Assembly (NCBI RefSeq): GCF_001612805.1
Contig: NZ_BDBD01000027.1
Span: forward strand, 124,001-188,000
Length of the DNA: 64,000 nt
Direction: 5' to 3'
Source: Nocardia coubleae NBRC 108252
GTDB lineage: Bacteria > Actinomycetota > Actinomycetes > Mycobacteriales > Mycobacteriaceae
The notes below the pieces were generated by a model that did not search any database, had not been told where the DNA came from, and saw only the letters and a program-made list of their open reading frames with translations. Below, piece by piece: positions 41,727 through 50,560 of the stretch (the first letter of the stretch is position 1; the number at the start of each line of letters is the position of its first letter). The position numbers were made by a program, and so were the translations under genes.

Positions 41727-42553
41727 GCGCCCTGGACGGTGGCCTTGAATTCCTCTCGGAGCGGGAGGGATTCGATGAGGTCGGCTACCGCTGTGCGGAG
41801 GCGGGCGTTGGTTCCGGTGGCGATGGACGACCACTTCACGCCGTCGTCGGCGACGCTGGCGGTGATGATGAAACGTCCTGCGCGCGTGTTGAACACGGCG
41901 ATGTGGTTGTCCTGCACATCGCGGGTGCCGTCGCCGTAGGCCACGCCGACGATCTCGGCGTAGGAGTGGATCTCGACCAGCGCCGAGGCGAGCGTCTTCG
42001 CGTCGGTGGCGGGCTTGCCCACCTCGCTGAGCCGCCCAGCGGTGGCGGCCGCGTCACCGGTGTCGCCGAAGATCGGGGCGAGCTGCTCGGTCGGCGCGTT
42101 CATGCCGTACAGCTCGAGCGCCTCGGTGGTGCCGAGAGCTTGCAGCACCGCACCGGGCAGGTCGAGACCCGCGTCGTCGATGACATAGGAGTCCGGCCCG
42201 CGCAGGGCGACGACCGCGCGGTCGTCGCCCTGCGCCAGACAGAACCGGTTCACCTGGCCGGCGACCACCCACCGCAGCGCGATGATCCACTGCGGCCGGT
42301 AGAGCACCCGCAAGCGCTCGGCGAGTTCGGGTACCACCACGTCGCCGAACAGCAATTCCCGTTCGGTGAGCAGCTTTTCGGCTGCCTCCATGGCCGCGTC
42401 GTGCGCGGAAACATGGTCGTAGCGGCCCATGGCGTCGAGCACCACGGGCATCTCGTCGAACTGCAGCTTCTCGAGCAGGAACTGCATCTCGTCGAGCGAG
42501 AGCACCACCGCCTCGAGCAGCGATCCGCCGCCGCCCCCGCCGAGCACCGTCAC
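41723..42553 (-). CDS. espG: ESX secretion-associated protein EspG
   Basis: A 276-residue EspG-family chaperone, the cytosolic protein that binds the tip of PE-PPE heterodimers and delivers them to a type VII (ESX) machine. Typical features are the N-terminal 'VLSLDEMQFLLEKLQFDEMPVVL', the central 'QGDDRAVVALRGPDSYVIDD', and the C-terminal 'EIVGVAYGDGTRDVQDNHIAVFNTRAGRF' followed by helices. GTG 42553 overlaps the PPE stop (GTGA), so the two are translated together. No EccB/C/D genes are in the window. Confidence 0.85.
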   Translation of the reverse strand: MTVLGGGGGGSLLEAVVLSLDEMQFLLEKLQFDEMPVVLDAMGRYDHVSAHDAAMEAAEKLLTERELLFGDVVVPELAERLRVLYRPQWIIALRWVVAGQVNRFCLAQGDDRAVVALRGPDSYVIDDAGLDLPGAVLQALGTTEALELYGMNAPTEQLAPIFGDTGDAAATAGRLSEVGKPATDAKTLASALVEIHSYAEIVGVAYGDGTRDVQDNHIAVFNTRAGRFIITASVADDGVKWSSIATGTNARLRTAVADLIESLPLREEFKATVQGA

Positions 42554-43683
42554 TTGGCCGATCCGGTGAGATCGGCGCCGATCACTCCCTCGGCGACATA
42601 GCGGCCATCGGTGAACGCCTCGTCGGAGCGCCCGTAGTCGTTCGCGTCGTGTTCCTCGTCGTCCTCGCCCTTGGCGCGGTTGCCGAGCAGCGGGTTGGCG
42701 GCCGGCGCGGTGGTGCGCGCGGGCGCGGTCTCCGAGCGGGCGACAACGGTCTCACCGACCGGCGCGGCCGCGGGAGCGCTCGCCGACGGTGCACCCCAGC
42801 CTTCGGGCAGCTTCAGCCCGCTGCCGCCGAGCGACACCCCACCGAGGCTCGCCGACGCGGTGGACATGCCACCCATCGCGGCGGCTCCGGCTCCGGCACC
42901 GGCGGCCATCGCGGGCGCGACACCGGCGGCGGCGGGAACGGTCGAGGTGGCTGCCGACAGCGCGGTCGCACCGATATTGCCGACCGTGCCGACACCACCG
43001 GACACGACGCTGCCCGCCACGTTCGCGGCCTGGGTGGCCGCGCTGACCACGCCGGGGTTGGACACGAACGCCTGCGCGGCGGCCACGGCGGTCTGCAGCG
43101 GATCGCCGCCGCCGAACTCGCCCTGGGCGGCCGAACCGGCGCCGCTGGCGATGGCGGGCGGCATGGCGAACTCACCGGGGGTGGTGACGGTGGCGGTGGT
43201 GGCGGCCTCGTAGGTCTCCATCACCAGCGCGGCGCGGATATCCATCGCGTGCCGGGCGACCTCGGCCACCTCGAACGCACCCGACACGACGCCGGGCGGG
43301 TTGGCCGACGCCGCGACCGCCGCATTGGTCGCGGCGATCTCGGGCAGGCTCGGCATGGCGATCGAGGCGACCGTGTAGGCGGTGGCGTTGGCGGCAGCCT
43401 TGGCGCTCATGGTCGCGGCCATCACGCTCTGCTGCCCGGTCCAGTGCAGGAACGGCGCGAGCCGGCCGAGCACGGCCAGACCGTTGACGCCCTGCAGACC
43501 GACGCCCACCTCGGCGATCACACGGGTGACAGTGAAGGCGGCGTCGCCCCAGGCGGCGGCGAGGGTGCCCCACGAGGTTGCCGCGGCCGAGATCGGCACG
43601 GCGTGGGCGCCCGCGTTGAGTGTGGTCGAGTTGACTTCGGCCATGCGCGGCAGCCAGAAGACCCCGGTGATCCCTGCGGTCAT
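42550..43683 (-). CDS. PPE-family protein
   Basis: A 377-residue PPE-type protein, exported as a dimer with PE by an ESX system. The PPE domain covers residues ~1-180 (TGVFWLPRMAEVNSTTLNAG, then TSWGTLAAAWGDAAFTVTR). The proline-proline-glutamate signature is reduced to a single Pro at 'LPRMAEVN', as usual in Nocardia-type members. A Gly/Ala-rich middle (GVGTVGNIGATALSAATSTV) and an acidic tail (GEDDEEHDANDYGRSDEAF) follow. It has a GGGGAGAA ribosome-binding site. It lies between PE and EspG. Confidence 0.85.
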   Translation of the reverse strand: MTAGITGVFWLPRMAEVNSTTLNAGAHAVPISAAATSWGTLAAAWGDAAFTVTRVIAEVGVGLQGVNGLAVLGRLAPFLHWTGQQSVMAATMSAKAAANATAYTVASIAMPSLPEIAATNAAVAASANPPGVVSGAFEVAEVARHAMDIRAALVMETYEAATTATVTTPGEFAMPPAIASGAGSAAQGEFGGGDPLQTAVAAAQAFVSNPGVVSAATQAANVAGSVVSGGVGTVGNIGATALSAATSTVPAAAGVAPAMAAGAGAGAAAMGGMSTASASLGGVSLGGSGLKLPEGWGAPSASAPAAAPVGETVVARSETAPARTTAPAANPLLGNRAKGEDDEEHDANDYGRSDEAFTDGRYVAEGVIGADLTGSAK

Positions 43684-43725
43684 GCTTGTTTCTCCCCTGA
43701 ATGAATGATCGTCGGGCGGGTTCGG

Positions 43726-44037
43726 TTACACCTGGACAGCGTTGATCGTCGCCGCGCGGGCAACGTCCTCGCCGATGTGGGTGACCAGCTGCGAGCGCAG
43801 AGTCGCGGCCGCATGGTGCAGCTCGAGAATGCCCTGGGCGATGGCGCCGTCGTGTGTAGCCGCGGCGCGGTTGAAGTGACCCGCCGCCAACAGCGAGACC
43901 TCTTCCGCGCCCGAAGGCAGCACATGCGTGGTCGGCCCGGCCAGCGCGGCTGCTGCGGCGAGCCGCTCGGCGAGCAGATCCAGCTCGGCGGCTGCGGCGA
44001 GAACGATTTCCGGTGCGACGAGAACGTGTCCAACCAT
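43726..44037 (-). CDS. PE-family protein
   Basis: A 103-residue protein that is just a PE domain: two helices (APEIVLAAAAELDLLAERLA and HHAAATLRSQLVTHIGEDVA) forming the hairpin that packs on PPE. It lacks a C-terminal YxxxD/E that I can identify, so the secretion signal may be on the partner. The start ATG 44037 follows AGAAGGAG. It opens the PE-PPE-espG operon on the minus strand, with 42 bp before the PPE gene. Confidence 0.82.
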   Translation of the reverse strand: MVGHVLVAPEIVLAAAAELDLLAERLAAAAALAGPTTHVLPSGAEEVSLLAAGHFNRAAATHDGAIAQGILELHHAAATLRSQLVTHIGEDVARAATINAVQV

Positions 44038-44147
44038 GACCCGACTCCTTCTAGTGGCGACTAACGGGAACCACGAGAATTCCCCCTACGAGTGATAGGA
44101 CGCGAGAGCGGGTCGTTCGGTTCCATCGATTTCCCCACCCAACTTCG

Positions 44148-44498
44148 CTAGCCCCATCCCAGCTCATGTAGCCGGTCGTCGTCAATCCCGAAATAGTGTG
44201 CTATTTCGTGGATCACGGTGATCGCGACCTCCTCGACCACCTCGTCGTCACTGCTACAGATGTCGAGAATAGCCTCCCGATAGATGGTTACGGTATCGGG
44301 AAGCGAACCCGCGTAGTAACTGTCGCGTTCGGTGAGGGCGACGCCGTGGTAGAGACCGAGCAGGGATGGCTCCTCGTCGTTACGTGCCTCCACCAGCACA
44401 ACGACGTTGTCGATCGCCCCGGTGAGCTCGGGTGGGATCAGGTCGAGCGCGTCGCCGACCAGCTCCTCGAACCGGTCGGGCGACATCCGTTCGGTCAT
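44148..44498 (-). CDS. Small metallopeptidase-like (zincin) protein
   Basis: A 116-residue minimal zincin. The helix 'VIHEIAHYFGIDDDRLHELGWG' holds the HExxH zinc motif (His97, Glu98, His101) followed by an Asp/His-containing extension near the C-terminus. It corresponds to Rv3836. ATG 44498 precedes and overlaps... the septum-formation gene ends at 44495, so the two share ATGA. Substrate not known. Confidence 0.88.
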   Translation of the reverse strand: MTERMSPDRFEELVGDALDLIPPELTGAIDNVVVLVEARNDEEPSLLGLYHGVALTERDSYYAGSLPDTVTIYREAILDICSSDDEVVEEVAITVIHEIAHYFGIDDDRLHELGWG

Positions 44499-45559
44499 CG
44501 CGGTTGTGGCTGCGGCGGCAGCGGTGCGGCGCCCGGGAGCGGTGCCGGTGTGGAGCGGCCGGTGTTGGGCGGCGGAACCGGAGCCTGTCCGTCGATCAGG
44601 ATTTCCCCGCGCGCCGAACCGACGATCGGCGCGAAACCCTCACGGTCGGCGCCCTTTCCGAGCCAGCAGTCGAGTTGCCTGCTGCCGGCGAGCCAACTGG
44701 TCGGTTCCAGATAATCGAAGAACAGCGTGAGCGTCTTGTTGCGGATCGCGTCGGGGCTGCCGAGGTATTCGGTGGACAAACGATTGCATTCGGCCTCGAC
44801 GAACTTGTCCTGATCGGCCTCCGAGGGCGGTCCACCGGTGAAGTTCTTCCCCAGGTCGACGTTGCCGACGATCTCGACGGCGTGCGGTTGCGCGCAGTCC
44901 ACCGGGTCGGTCGGGAGGTTCTGGTTGATGCCGAGGCAGGTGCCGACGGCGTGCACCTTCGACTGGTCGCCCTGGGTCACCGAACCGGTCGAGGCCGGAC
45001 TGGTCGACGTGGCGGCCACCTGCAGCCCGCACCGCAGCGTGCGGTCACCGTGCTGCCAGCCCGCCGGGCTCGGCGACATCACGTTCACCATGTACTTGCC
45101 GCGCGGATCGAACCGCCCACCGAGGTAGCGCTGCACCGCGGGCACGCAATGTTCGTCGCGCAGCTCGGTCATCCGCAGCGAGTCCGGGTGCCGGGTGCCG
45201 TCGCCGAACTCGCGGCCGGGGTAGGCCTTCAGGTCGACGACACCGGCCACCTCGAACAGGTGCTGGTCGGCGCAGTTCACCTTCAGCAGGTCGCTGCGGT
45301 CGGGCTTGCCCCAGGTCAGGCAGTCGCCCTCGTTGGCGCTGCTGAATTCCTTGTCCATGACCACGGGCGCGGCGCCGGGCTGGTGTGCCTCCACCTTGTC
45401 GGATTCGAAACCGGTCACCGTCATCGTGACCAGCGCCGCGAGCACCGCGCCGAGCGCGCCGATCAGCAGTCCCCACCGCAGTTTCGTCGCCGACAGATGC
45501 AGCGGACCGGCGCCGCGTTCAGCGGTTTTCTCGGCCGGGTCGCTCTGATGATCGGACAC
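44495..45559 (-). CDS. Septum-formation family membrane protein (Rv3835-like)
   Basis: A 354-residue protein of the septum-formation family. It has a short cytoplasmic N-terminus, one transmembrane helix (WGLLIGALGAVLAALVTMTV) and a large extracytoplasmic part with paired cysteines (EGDCLTWGKPDRSDLLKVNC, AVGTCLGINQNLPTDPVDC, CGLQ, LDCWLG) arranged as two copies of a Cys-rich domain. The C-terminus is Pro-rich. It overlaps the metallopeptidase gene by 4 bp, an arrangement conserved with Rv3835-Rv3836. Confidence 0.82.
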   Translation of the reverse strand: MSDHQSDPAEKTAERGAGPLHLSATKLRWGLLIGALGAVLAALVTMTVTGFESDKVEAHQPGAAPVVMDKEFSSANEGDCLTWGKPDRSDLLKVNCADQHLFEVAGVVDLKAYPGREFGDGTRHPDSLRMTELRDEHCVPAVQRYLGGRFDPRGKYMVNVMSPSPAGWQHGDRTLRCGLQVAATSTSPASTGSVTQGDQSKVHAVGTCLGINQNLPTDPVDCAQPHAVEIVGNVDLGKNFTGGPPSEADQDKFVEAECNRLSTEYLGSPDAIRNKTLTLFFDYLEPTSWLAGSRQLDCWLGKGADREGFAPIVGSARGEILIDGQAPVPPPNTGRSTPAPLPGAAPLPPQPQPR

Positions 45560-45600
45560 GACGGCGATTGTATGGGAGCCGATCGGCGCGGCGGGCGGGC

Positions 45601-47298
45601 TCAGCCGCGCAGAGCCGTGACGAAGATGCCGGGCAGTCTGCGCAGCTTGCCGTCACCGTAGAAGCCGGTGAGCTTGCGACCGGTGGCCGCGGCGGTCTTG
45701 TTGGCGACGAACCACGGCGGTTTCGGGGTGGTGGCGAATTCGCCCGCGAACAGCGAGCGGGGCGCCGGGCGGAACGGTCCGCGCACCACCGTGCGTTCGA
45801 CGTCGTCGAGCAGGAAGGCGTTGTGGACGACGCCGATGCCGCTCTGGATGTCGTCGATGGTGTGCCCCGGGAAAGCGCCCCAGCTCGCACGTGGCGTCAG
45901 GAACGCCAGACCGGTCCACGAGTTGATCGCGACGGTGCCGTAGCGCAGGTTCGCCACGGCCGTGTCGAAGGCGTCGCCGAGTTCGCTGATGGTCGCCGGA
46001 TGCGCGAGCAGGTTGGCGCCGAGGGTGCCCATCAACTCGTCGTTGGCGAAATCGACCGCCTTGTCGAGGAATTCCGCGCCCGTGCCGGGCAGTTCGACCA
46101 CGCCGAGGACGGGGGAGAAGTACTCGGTGCGCAGCAGTGGGGTGCCGGTCATCGGCAGGTTCTCGACGAGGACGCGGCCGTTGGCGCGCCCGGCATCGGG
46201 GTAGCTGGTCAGCGCGCCCTCGACGCGGGTGTCGCTGCCGGGGTAGTAGGCGGTGCGGACGGGGGCGTTGTCGATGGCGGCGCGCAGTTCGGTGAGGAAC
46301 TGGTCCTTCTGGTCCCAATCGGCGCTGAGCACGACCGTCTGCGCGGCCACACAGTTGTAGCCGCCGTTGTGCAGGCGCATCGTCGCCACGTGCTCGGCCT
46401 GGAACTTCAGGTCGGCCTTGCTCCACTTGCCCGGCACGATGATGCACGGCGCCACGCCGCCGAGTTCGCTGGTGATCGGCTTGGTCAGCGCGGGCTCCCC
46501 GGCCTGCTTGCGGCGCTGCGCGTCCTCGCCGACACCCCATACGATCGCGTCGTGGGTCGGCGCGCCGCCGGTCATGTGCACGTGGTCGACCTTCGGATGG
46601 TTCACCAGGTAACCGCCCTCGGGCGCGCCGCCGGTGAGGATGCGTACCACGCCGAGCTCGATGAACGGCGCGAACACCGCCTGGAACACCGGCAGCAGCG
46701 GATCGGTGATCGGGTTGAGCTTGAGCGCGACCACCCGGTTGTTGGCGTAGAGCTCGTAGAGGGTGTCCAGCGGCGCGATGGACATGATGTTGCCCGCGCC
46801 GAGCACCGCGCCGACACCGTTGGTCTGCTTCGGATCACGCTGGGCCAGACCGGCTTTGCGCCGCGCGGTGGCCGCGTCGACACCGGGACGCAACCACACC
46901 TCGGCGCTGAACCCGTTGAGCAGCAGCCAGTCGTAGAAGCCGTGTGGCAGCGCGGGCACGCTCACCCGGCCGCCGGGCGCGGTACCGAGGTCGACGCCGT
47001 CGATCGGGCTGGCGCCACGCTCGAGCGCCGACAGCGACTCGCTCAGCGCCTTGGCGCCCGCCAGCAGCGTCATCGGGCCCGACATCCACTCCTCACCGAG
47101 CAGCGGGCTGTCGGCGTCGAGTTTCTTGATGGTCCTGGCCGCGGCCACCCACGACTCGGCGTCGCGTGCGGTGAGCGCGTGCAGCTCGTCGAGCAGCTCG
47201 CGGCGGCGGCGCAGATCGGTCGCGGCCCAGGTTTTCGCCCCCTCGGTGAGATCGTCGAGCGCGGTATCGATGACGGCGGTGTCGAAAGTGGTACTCAC
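45601..47298 (-). CDS. Aldehyde dehydrogenase-family protein
   Basis: A 565-residue member of the aldehyde-dehydrogenase superfamily. Recognisable parts are the cofactor region 'GAVLGAGNIMSIAPLDTLYEL', 'KPITSELGGVAPCIIVPG' with the catalytic Glu area, and 'RLHNGGYNCVAAQTVVL' with the likely nucleophile Cys316. 'NSWTGLAFLTPRASWGAFPG' lies near the end. It is longer than typical ALDHs (~480) and divergent, so the substrate is uncertain. GTG 47298 gives the best N-terminus (STTFDTAVIDTAL). It is divergent from serS. Confidence 0.8.
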   Translation of the reverse strand: MSTTFDTAVIDTALDDLTEGAKTWAATDLRRRRELLDELHALTARDAESWVAAARTIKKLDADSPLLGEEWMSGPMTLLAGAKALSESLSALERGASPIDGVDLGTAPGGRVSVPALPHGFYDWLLLNGFSAEVWLRPGVDAATARRKAGLAQRDPKQTNGVGAVLGAGNIMSIAPLDTLYELYANNRVVALKLNPITDPLLPVFQAVFAPFIELGVVRILTGGAPEGGYLVNHPKVDHVHMTGGAPTHDAIVWGVGEDAQRRKQAGEPALTKPITSELGGVAPCIIVPGKWSKADLKFQAEHVATMRLHNGGYNCVAAQTVVLSADWDQKDQFLTELRAAIDNAPVRTAYYPGSDTRVEGALTSYPDAGRANGRVLVENLPMTGTPLLRTEYFSPVLGVVELPGTGAEFLDKAVDFANDELMGTLGANLLAHPATISELGDAFDTAVANLRYGTVAINSWTGLAFLTPRASWGAFPGHTIDDIQSGIGVVHNAFLLDDVERTVVRGPFRPAPRSLFAGEFATTPKPPWFVANKTAAATGRKLTGFYGDGKLRRLPGIFVTALRG

Positions 47299-47342
47299 CC
47301 CGCAACTATGCCCCCGCCCGGGCACGTTGGCATAGGCCGAAA

Positions 47343-47370
47343 TTCTGAGGATCGCGTAAACAACTAGGCT
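47343..47370 (+). promoter_or_regulatory. Predicted promoter of serS (leaderless)
   Basis: TTCTGA (47343-47348), a 16-nt spacer and TAGGCT (47365-47370). The -10 ends 8 nt before ATG 47379 and there is no ribosome-binding site, so the transcript probably begins at the start codon. Confidence 0.5.
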
Positions 47371-47378
47371 GTTTTCTC

Positions 47379-48635
47379 ATGATCGACCTCCGATTCCTGC
47401 GCGAGAACCCGGAAGCCGTCCGTGCCTCGCAGCGGGCCCGCGGTGAGGACCCCGCGCTCGTCGACGCCCTGCTCGAAGCCGACGCGGCCCGCCGCGCCGC
47501 CGTCGCCACCGCCGACTCCCTGCGCGCCGAGCACAAGGCCATGGGCAAGGTGATCGGCAAGGCGAGCAAGGAAGAACGTCCCGCGCTGTTGGCCGCAGCC
47601 ACCGACATGTCGGCGAAGGTCAAAGAGGCCGAGCACGCCCAGAGCGCGGCCGACGCCGATCTCGACGCCGCGCATCGCGCCATCTCCAATGTCGTGCAGG
47701 AAGGTGCGCCGGCGGGCGGCGAGGACGACTACGTCGTGCTCGAAACCGTGGGCACCCCACCGCAATTCGACTTCGAGCCGAAGGACCACCTGGAGCTCGG
47801 TGAGTCGCTCGGGCTGCTGGACATGGAGCGCGGCGCCAAGGTGTCGGGTTCGCGGTTCTACTTCCTCACCGGGCACGGCGCGCTGCTGCAGCTCGGTTTG
47901 CTGCAGCTGGCCGCGCAGCGGGCGGTGGCCAACGGTTTCACCATGATGATCCCGCCGGTGCTCGTCCGGCCGGAGATCATGGCCGGTACCGGCTTCCTGG
48001 GTCAGCACTCCGACGAGGTCTACCACCTCGCCGACGACGACCTGTACCTGGTCGGCACCTCGGAGGTGCCACTGGCGGGCTTCCACGCCGACGAGATCCT
48101 CGACCTGAGTGCGGGCCCGAAGCGGTACGCGGGCTGGTCGTCGTGCTTCCGTCGCGAGGCCGGTAGCTACGGCAAGGACACCCGCGGCATCATCCGCGTG
48201 CACCAGTTCGACAAGGTGGAGATGTTCGTCTACACCACCCCCGACCAGGCCGCCGAAGAGCACCAGCGCCTGCTCGCCTGGGAACGCGAGATGCTCGCCG
48301 CGATCGACGTGCCCTACCGGGTGATCGACGTGGCCGCGGGCGACCTCGGCAGCTCGGCCGCGCGCAAGTTCGACTGCGAGGCGTGGGTGCCCACCCAGCA
48401 GACCTACCGCGAGCTCACCTCCACCTCCAACTGCACGACCTTCCAGGCGCGCAGGCTCTCGGTTCGCTACCGCGACGAGAACGGAAAGGCCCAGATCGCG
48501 GCGACCTTGAACGGCACGCTCGCGACCACCCGCTGGATCGTGGCGATCCTCGAGAACCACCAGCAGGCCGACGGTTCGGTCCGGGTGCCCGAGGCGCTGG
48601 TGCCGTTCGTCGGCACCGACGTTTTGACACCGTAG
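47379..48635 (+). CDS. serS: Seryl-tRNA synthetase
   Basis: A 418-residue class II seryl-tRNA synthetase. The first ~100 residues form the long antiparallel coiled-coil arm that reads the tRNA variable loop (KAMGKVIGKASKEERPALLA, KVKEAEHAQSAADADLD). The catalytic core has motif 2 (AGWSSCFRREAGSYGKDTRG) and motif 3 (LATTRWIVAILENHQ), plus TSEVPLAGFHADEI and ELTSTSNCTTFQARRL. Full length and canonical. Corresponds to Rv3834c, the edge of the syntenic block. Confidence 0.96.
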   Translation: MIDLRFLRENPEAVRASQRARGEDPALVDALLEADAARRAAVATADSLRAEHKAMGKVIGKASKEERPALLAAATDMSAKVKEAEHAQSAADADLDAAHRAISNVVQEGAPAGGEDDYVVLETVGTPPQFDFEPKDHLELGESLGLLDMERGAKVSGSRFYFLTGHGALLQLGLLQLAAQRAVANGFTMMIPPVLVRPEIMAGTGFLGQHSDEVYHLADDDLYLVGTSEVPLAGFHADEILDLSAGPKRYAGWSSCFRREAGSYGKDTRGIIRVHQFDKVEMFVYTTPDQAAEEHQRLLAWEREMLAAIDVPYRVIDVAAGDLGSSAARKFDCEAWVPTQQTYRELTSTSNCTTFQARRLSVRYRDENGKAQIAATLNGTLATTRWIVAILENHQQADGSVRVPEALVPFVGTDVLTP

Positions 48636-48707
48636 AGCTTTCCACTGTTTGCTGGTCAGGCATTTGTGTGATGTGGCAAACATCGGAACCGAACAACATC
48701 TAGGCTG

Positions 48708-50531
48708 GTGCTCGTGCGAGGAATCGGGGCGCGCGGCGATACCCGAACCCGGGTGCGGGCGGCATCGGCGTTGGCGACGGCAAAAGTCATGGCCAGGACA
48801 ACGGGGGCGTTCTACGTTCTCGGCGGTGTCCTCGGCCTGACCATCACTGCCGTCGCGCCGGGCAACGACGGCAACAGGCTGCTGGTCGGCACCGCCGCCG
48901 CGGTCGCGCTGCTGCTCGGTCTGACGCTGCTGGCCTGGGGCCCGCGCATGCCGCACGCGCTGCACCACCTCTACCTGGCGACCGCGACCGTGCTGGTCAC
49001 CATCGCGGTGCATTCGTTCCCGAACCTCGTCGGCGGAATCACGCTCGCGTCGTTCTATGTCTTCATCGCCTGCGACGCGGCACTGTTCTTCGCCTGGCCA
49101 CAGGCCGCCGCGCACATCGGTCTCGCGATGGTGCTGTGCCTGTGGGTGCTGCCCGATCGCGGGCTGCCGTGGTGGTCGGGCCTTATCCCGGCCGGAGTCA
49201 CCTTCGGAGCCGGGGTGGTGGTCGGCATCCTCACCCGTATGGCGTCCGACGCCGATATCGACGTACTCACCGGCCTGCTCAACCGGCGCGGCTTCGAAAA
49301 GCAGCTCAACCCGGCGATCGACGCGGCCGGACGCGGCGGGCAGGGCCTGTCGCTGGTGCTGGTCGACCTCGACCGTTTCCAGAAGATCAACGACCATCTC
49401 GGTCACCGCGCCGGCGACGCCGTTCTGCAGCGCGTGGCCGACACCTGGCTCGACCTGCTCGCCCCCGACCAGGTACTCGCCCGCTTCGGCGGCGATGTAT
49501 TCGCGCTGCTTCTGCCCGGCACCACCGAGCAGGCCGCGATCCTGCTCACCGAACAGCTGCGTGCGGCGGTGACCATGGGCTGTTCGGCCGGTGTCACCTC
49601 GTGGCAGCCCGGCGAGTCGGGCTCGTTGCTGATCAGCCGTGCCGATGTGGGTCTGTACCGGGCCAAGCAGGCCGGACGCAACCGCACGGTGCTCGAATCG
49701 TCGCGGCAGTTGCCGCTCGCGGTCGAGCTGCGCGAGGCCATCGACAGCGGCGCCCTCGACGTGCACTACCAGCCGATCGTCAGCCTCACCGAGGACGGCG
49801 GTCAGGCCGTCGGTGTCGAAGCGTTGCTGCGCTGGTCGTCCAACGCGCAGCCCGAGGTCACCACCGAGGGCCTCATCCGGGTCGCCGAGGAATACGACCT
49901 CATCTCCGACCTGGACGAACTGGTGTTGCGCCGCGCCTGCGCCGACGCCGCCCGCCTGCAGGAGAGCTTCGCCTCCCTGAACCTGACCCTGAACGTGAAC
50001 GTCTCCGGCCTGGAACTGGCCGAGACCGACTACGCCGAGCGGGTCGCCACCATCCTCAACGACACCGGTTGGCCCGCCGACCAGCTCGTGCTCGAGGTGA
50101 CCGAAAGCGAACTGGCCGCCGAATCCCAGACGGCCATCGCCAACCTGCACACCCTGCGCGACCGAGGCGTGCGCATCGCCATCGACGACTTCGGCACCGG
50201 CTACTCCTCACTGAGCCGCCTGGCGACCATCCCCAGCGACATCCTGAAGGTCGACCAGTCCTTCGTCGCCGCCATCCGCTCCGATTCCCCCGCCCCACCC
50301 CTGCTCGGCGTCATCGCCGCCCTCAGCAAGTCCCTCGACCTGCAGGTCATCGCCGAGGGCGTGGAAACCGAATACCAGGCCGCCGTCCTCACCGAACTCG
50401 GCTTCGCCCTGGCCCAGGGCTACCACTACAGCGACTCCCACCCGGTCTCCGACCTCATCAACGACCTCAACGCCCCCCACTCCGACGACGACGATTCCCT
50501 CGCCGCCAACGGCTGGATCCCCCTCGGCTGA
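48708..50531 (+). CDS. GGDEF-EAL protein with degenerate GGDEF (probable c-di-GMP phosphodiesterase)
   Basis: A 607-residue protein: an N-terminal membrane part with about six helices (residues ~30-165), a GGDEF domain (~180-330) and an EAL domain (~345-590). The signature GGDEF reads GGDVF (residues 261-265), so the catalytic Glu is replaced by Val and cyclase activity is unlikely. The EAL domain keeps EALLRW (Glu371), the NVNVSGLEL block, VLEVTESEL, DDFGTGYSSLSRL (Asp493-Asp494) and DQSFV, so c-di-GMP hydrolysis is probable. TAGGCT ends 7 nt before an in-frame GTG at 48714, which may be the true, leaderless start. Confidence 0.87.
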   Translation: MLVRGIGARGDTRTRVRAASALATAKVMARTTGAFYVLGGVLGLTITAVAPGNDGNRLLVGTAAAVALLLGLTLLAWGPRMPHALHHLYLATATVLVTIAVHSFPNLVGGITLASFYVFIACDAALFFAWPQAAAHIGLAMVLCLWVLPDRGLPWWSGLIPAGVTFGAGVVVGILTRMASDADIDVLTGLLNRRGFEKQLNPAIDAAGRGGQGLSLVLVDLDRFQKINDHLGHRAGDAVLQRVADTWLDLLAPDQVLARFGGDVFALLLPGTTEQAAILLTEQLRAAVTMGCSAGVTSWQPGESGSLLISRADVGLYRAKQAGRNRTVLESSRQLPLAVELREAIDSGALDVHYQPIVSLTEDGGQAVGVEALLRWSSNAQPEVTTEGLIRVAEEYDLISDLDELVLRRACADAARLQESFASLNLTLNVNVSGLELAETDYAERVATILNDTGWPADQLVLEVTESELAAESQTAIANLHTLRDRGVRIAIDDFGTGYSSLSRLATIPSDILKVDQSFVAAIRSDSPAPPLLGVIAALSKSLDLQVIAEGVETEYQAAVLTELGFALAQGYHYSDSHPVSDLINDLNAPHSDDDDSLAANGWIPLG

Positions 50532-50532
50532 T

Positions 50533-50553
50533 CTGTACAGAATTCCTGTACAG
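50533..50553 (+). promoter_or_regulatory. YefM operator (paired TGTACA palindromes)
   Basis: Two identical 8-bp palindromes CTGTACAG (50533-50540 and 50546-50553), centres 13 bp apart, end 7 nt before the yefM start. The E. coli yefM-yoeB operator likewise consists of two palindromes with a TGTACA core about one helical turn apart. Confidence 0.8.
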
Positions 50554-50560
50554 TGATTTC

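Noticed and set aside
47364..50150. A 928-codon minus-strand frame opposite serS and the EAL gene
   Set aside because: Shadow of two well-conserved genes. Third-position GC bias explains its length.
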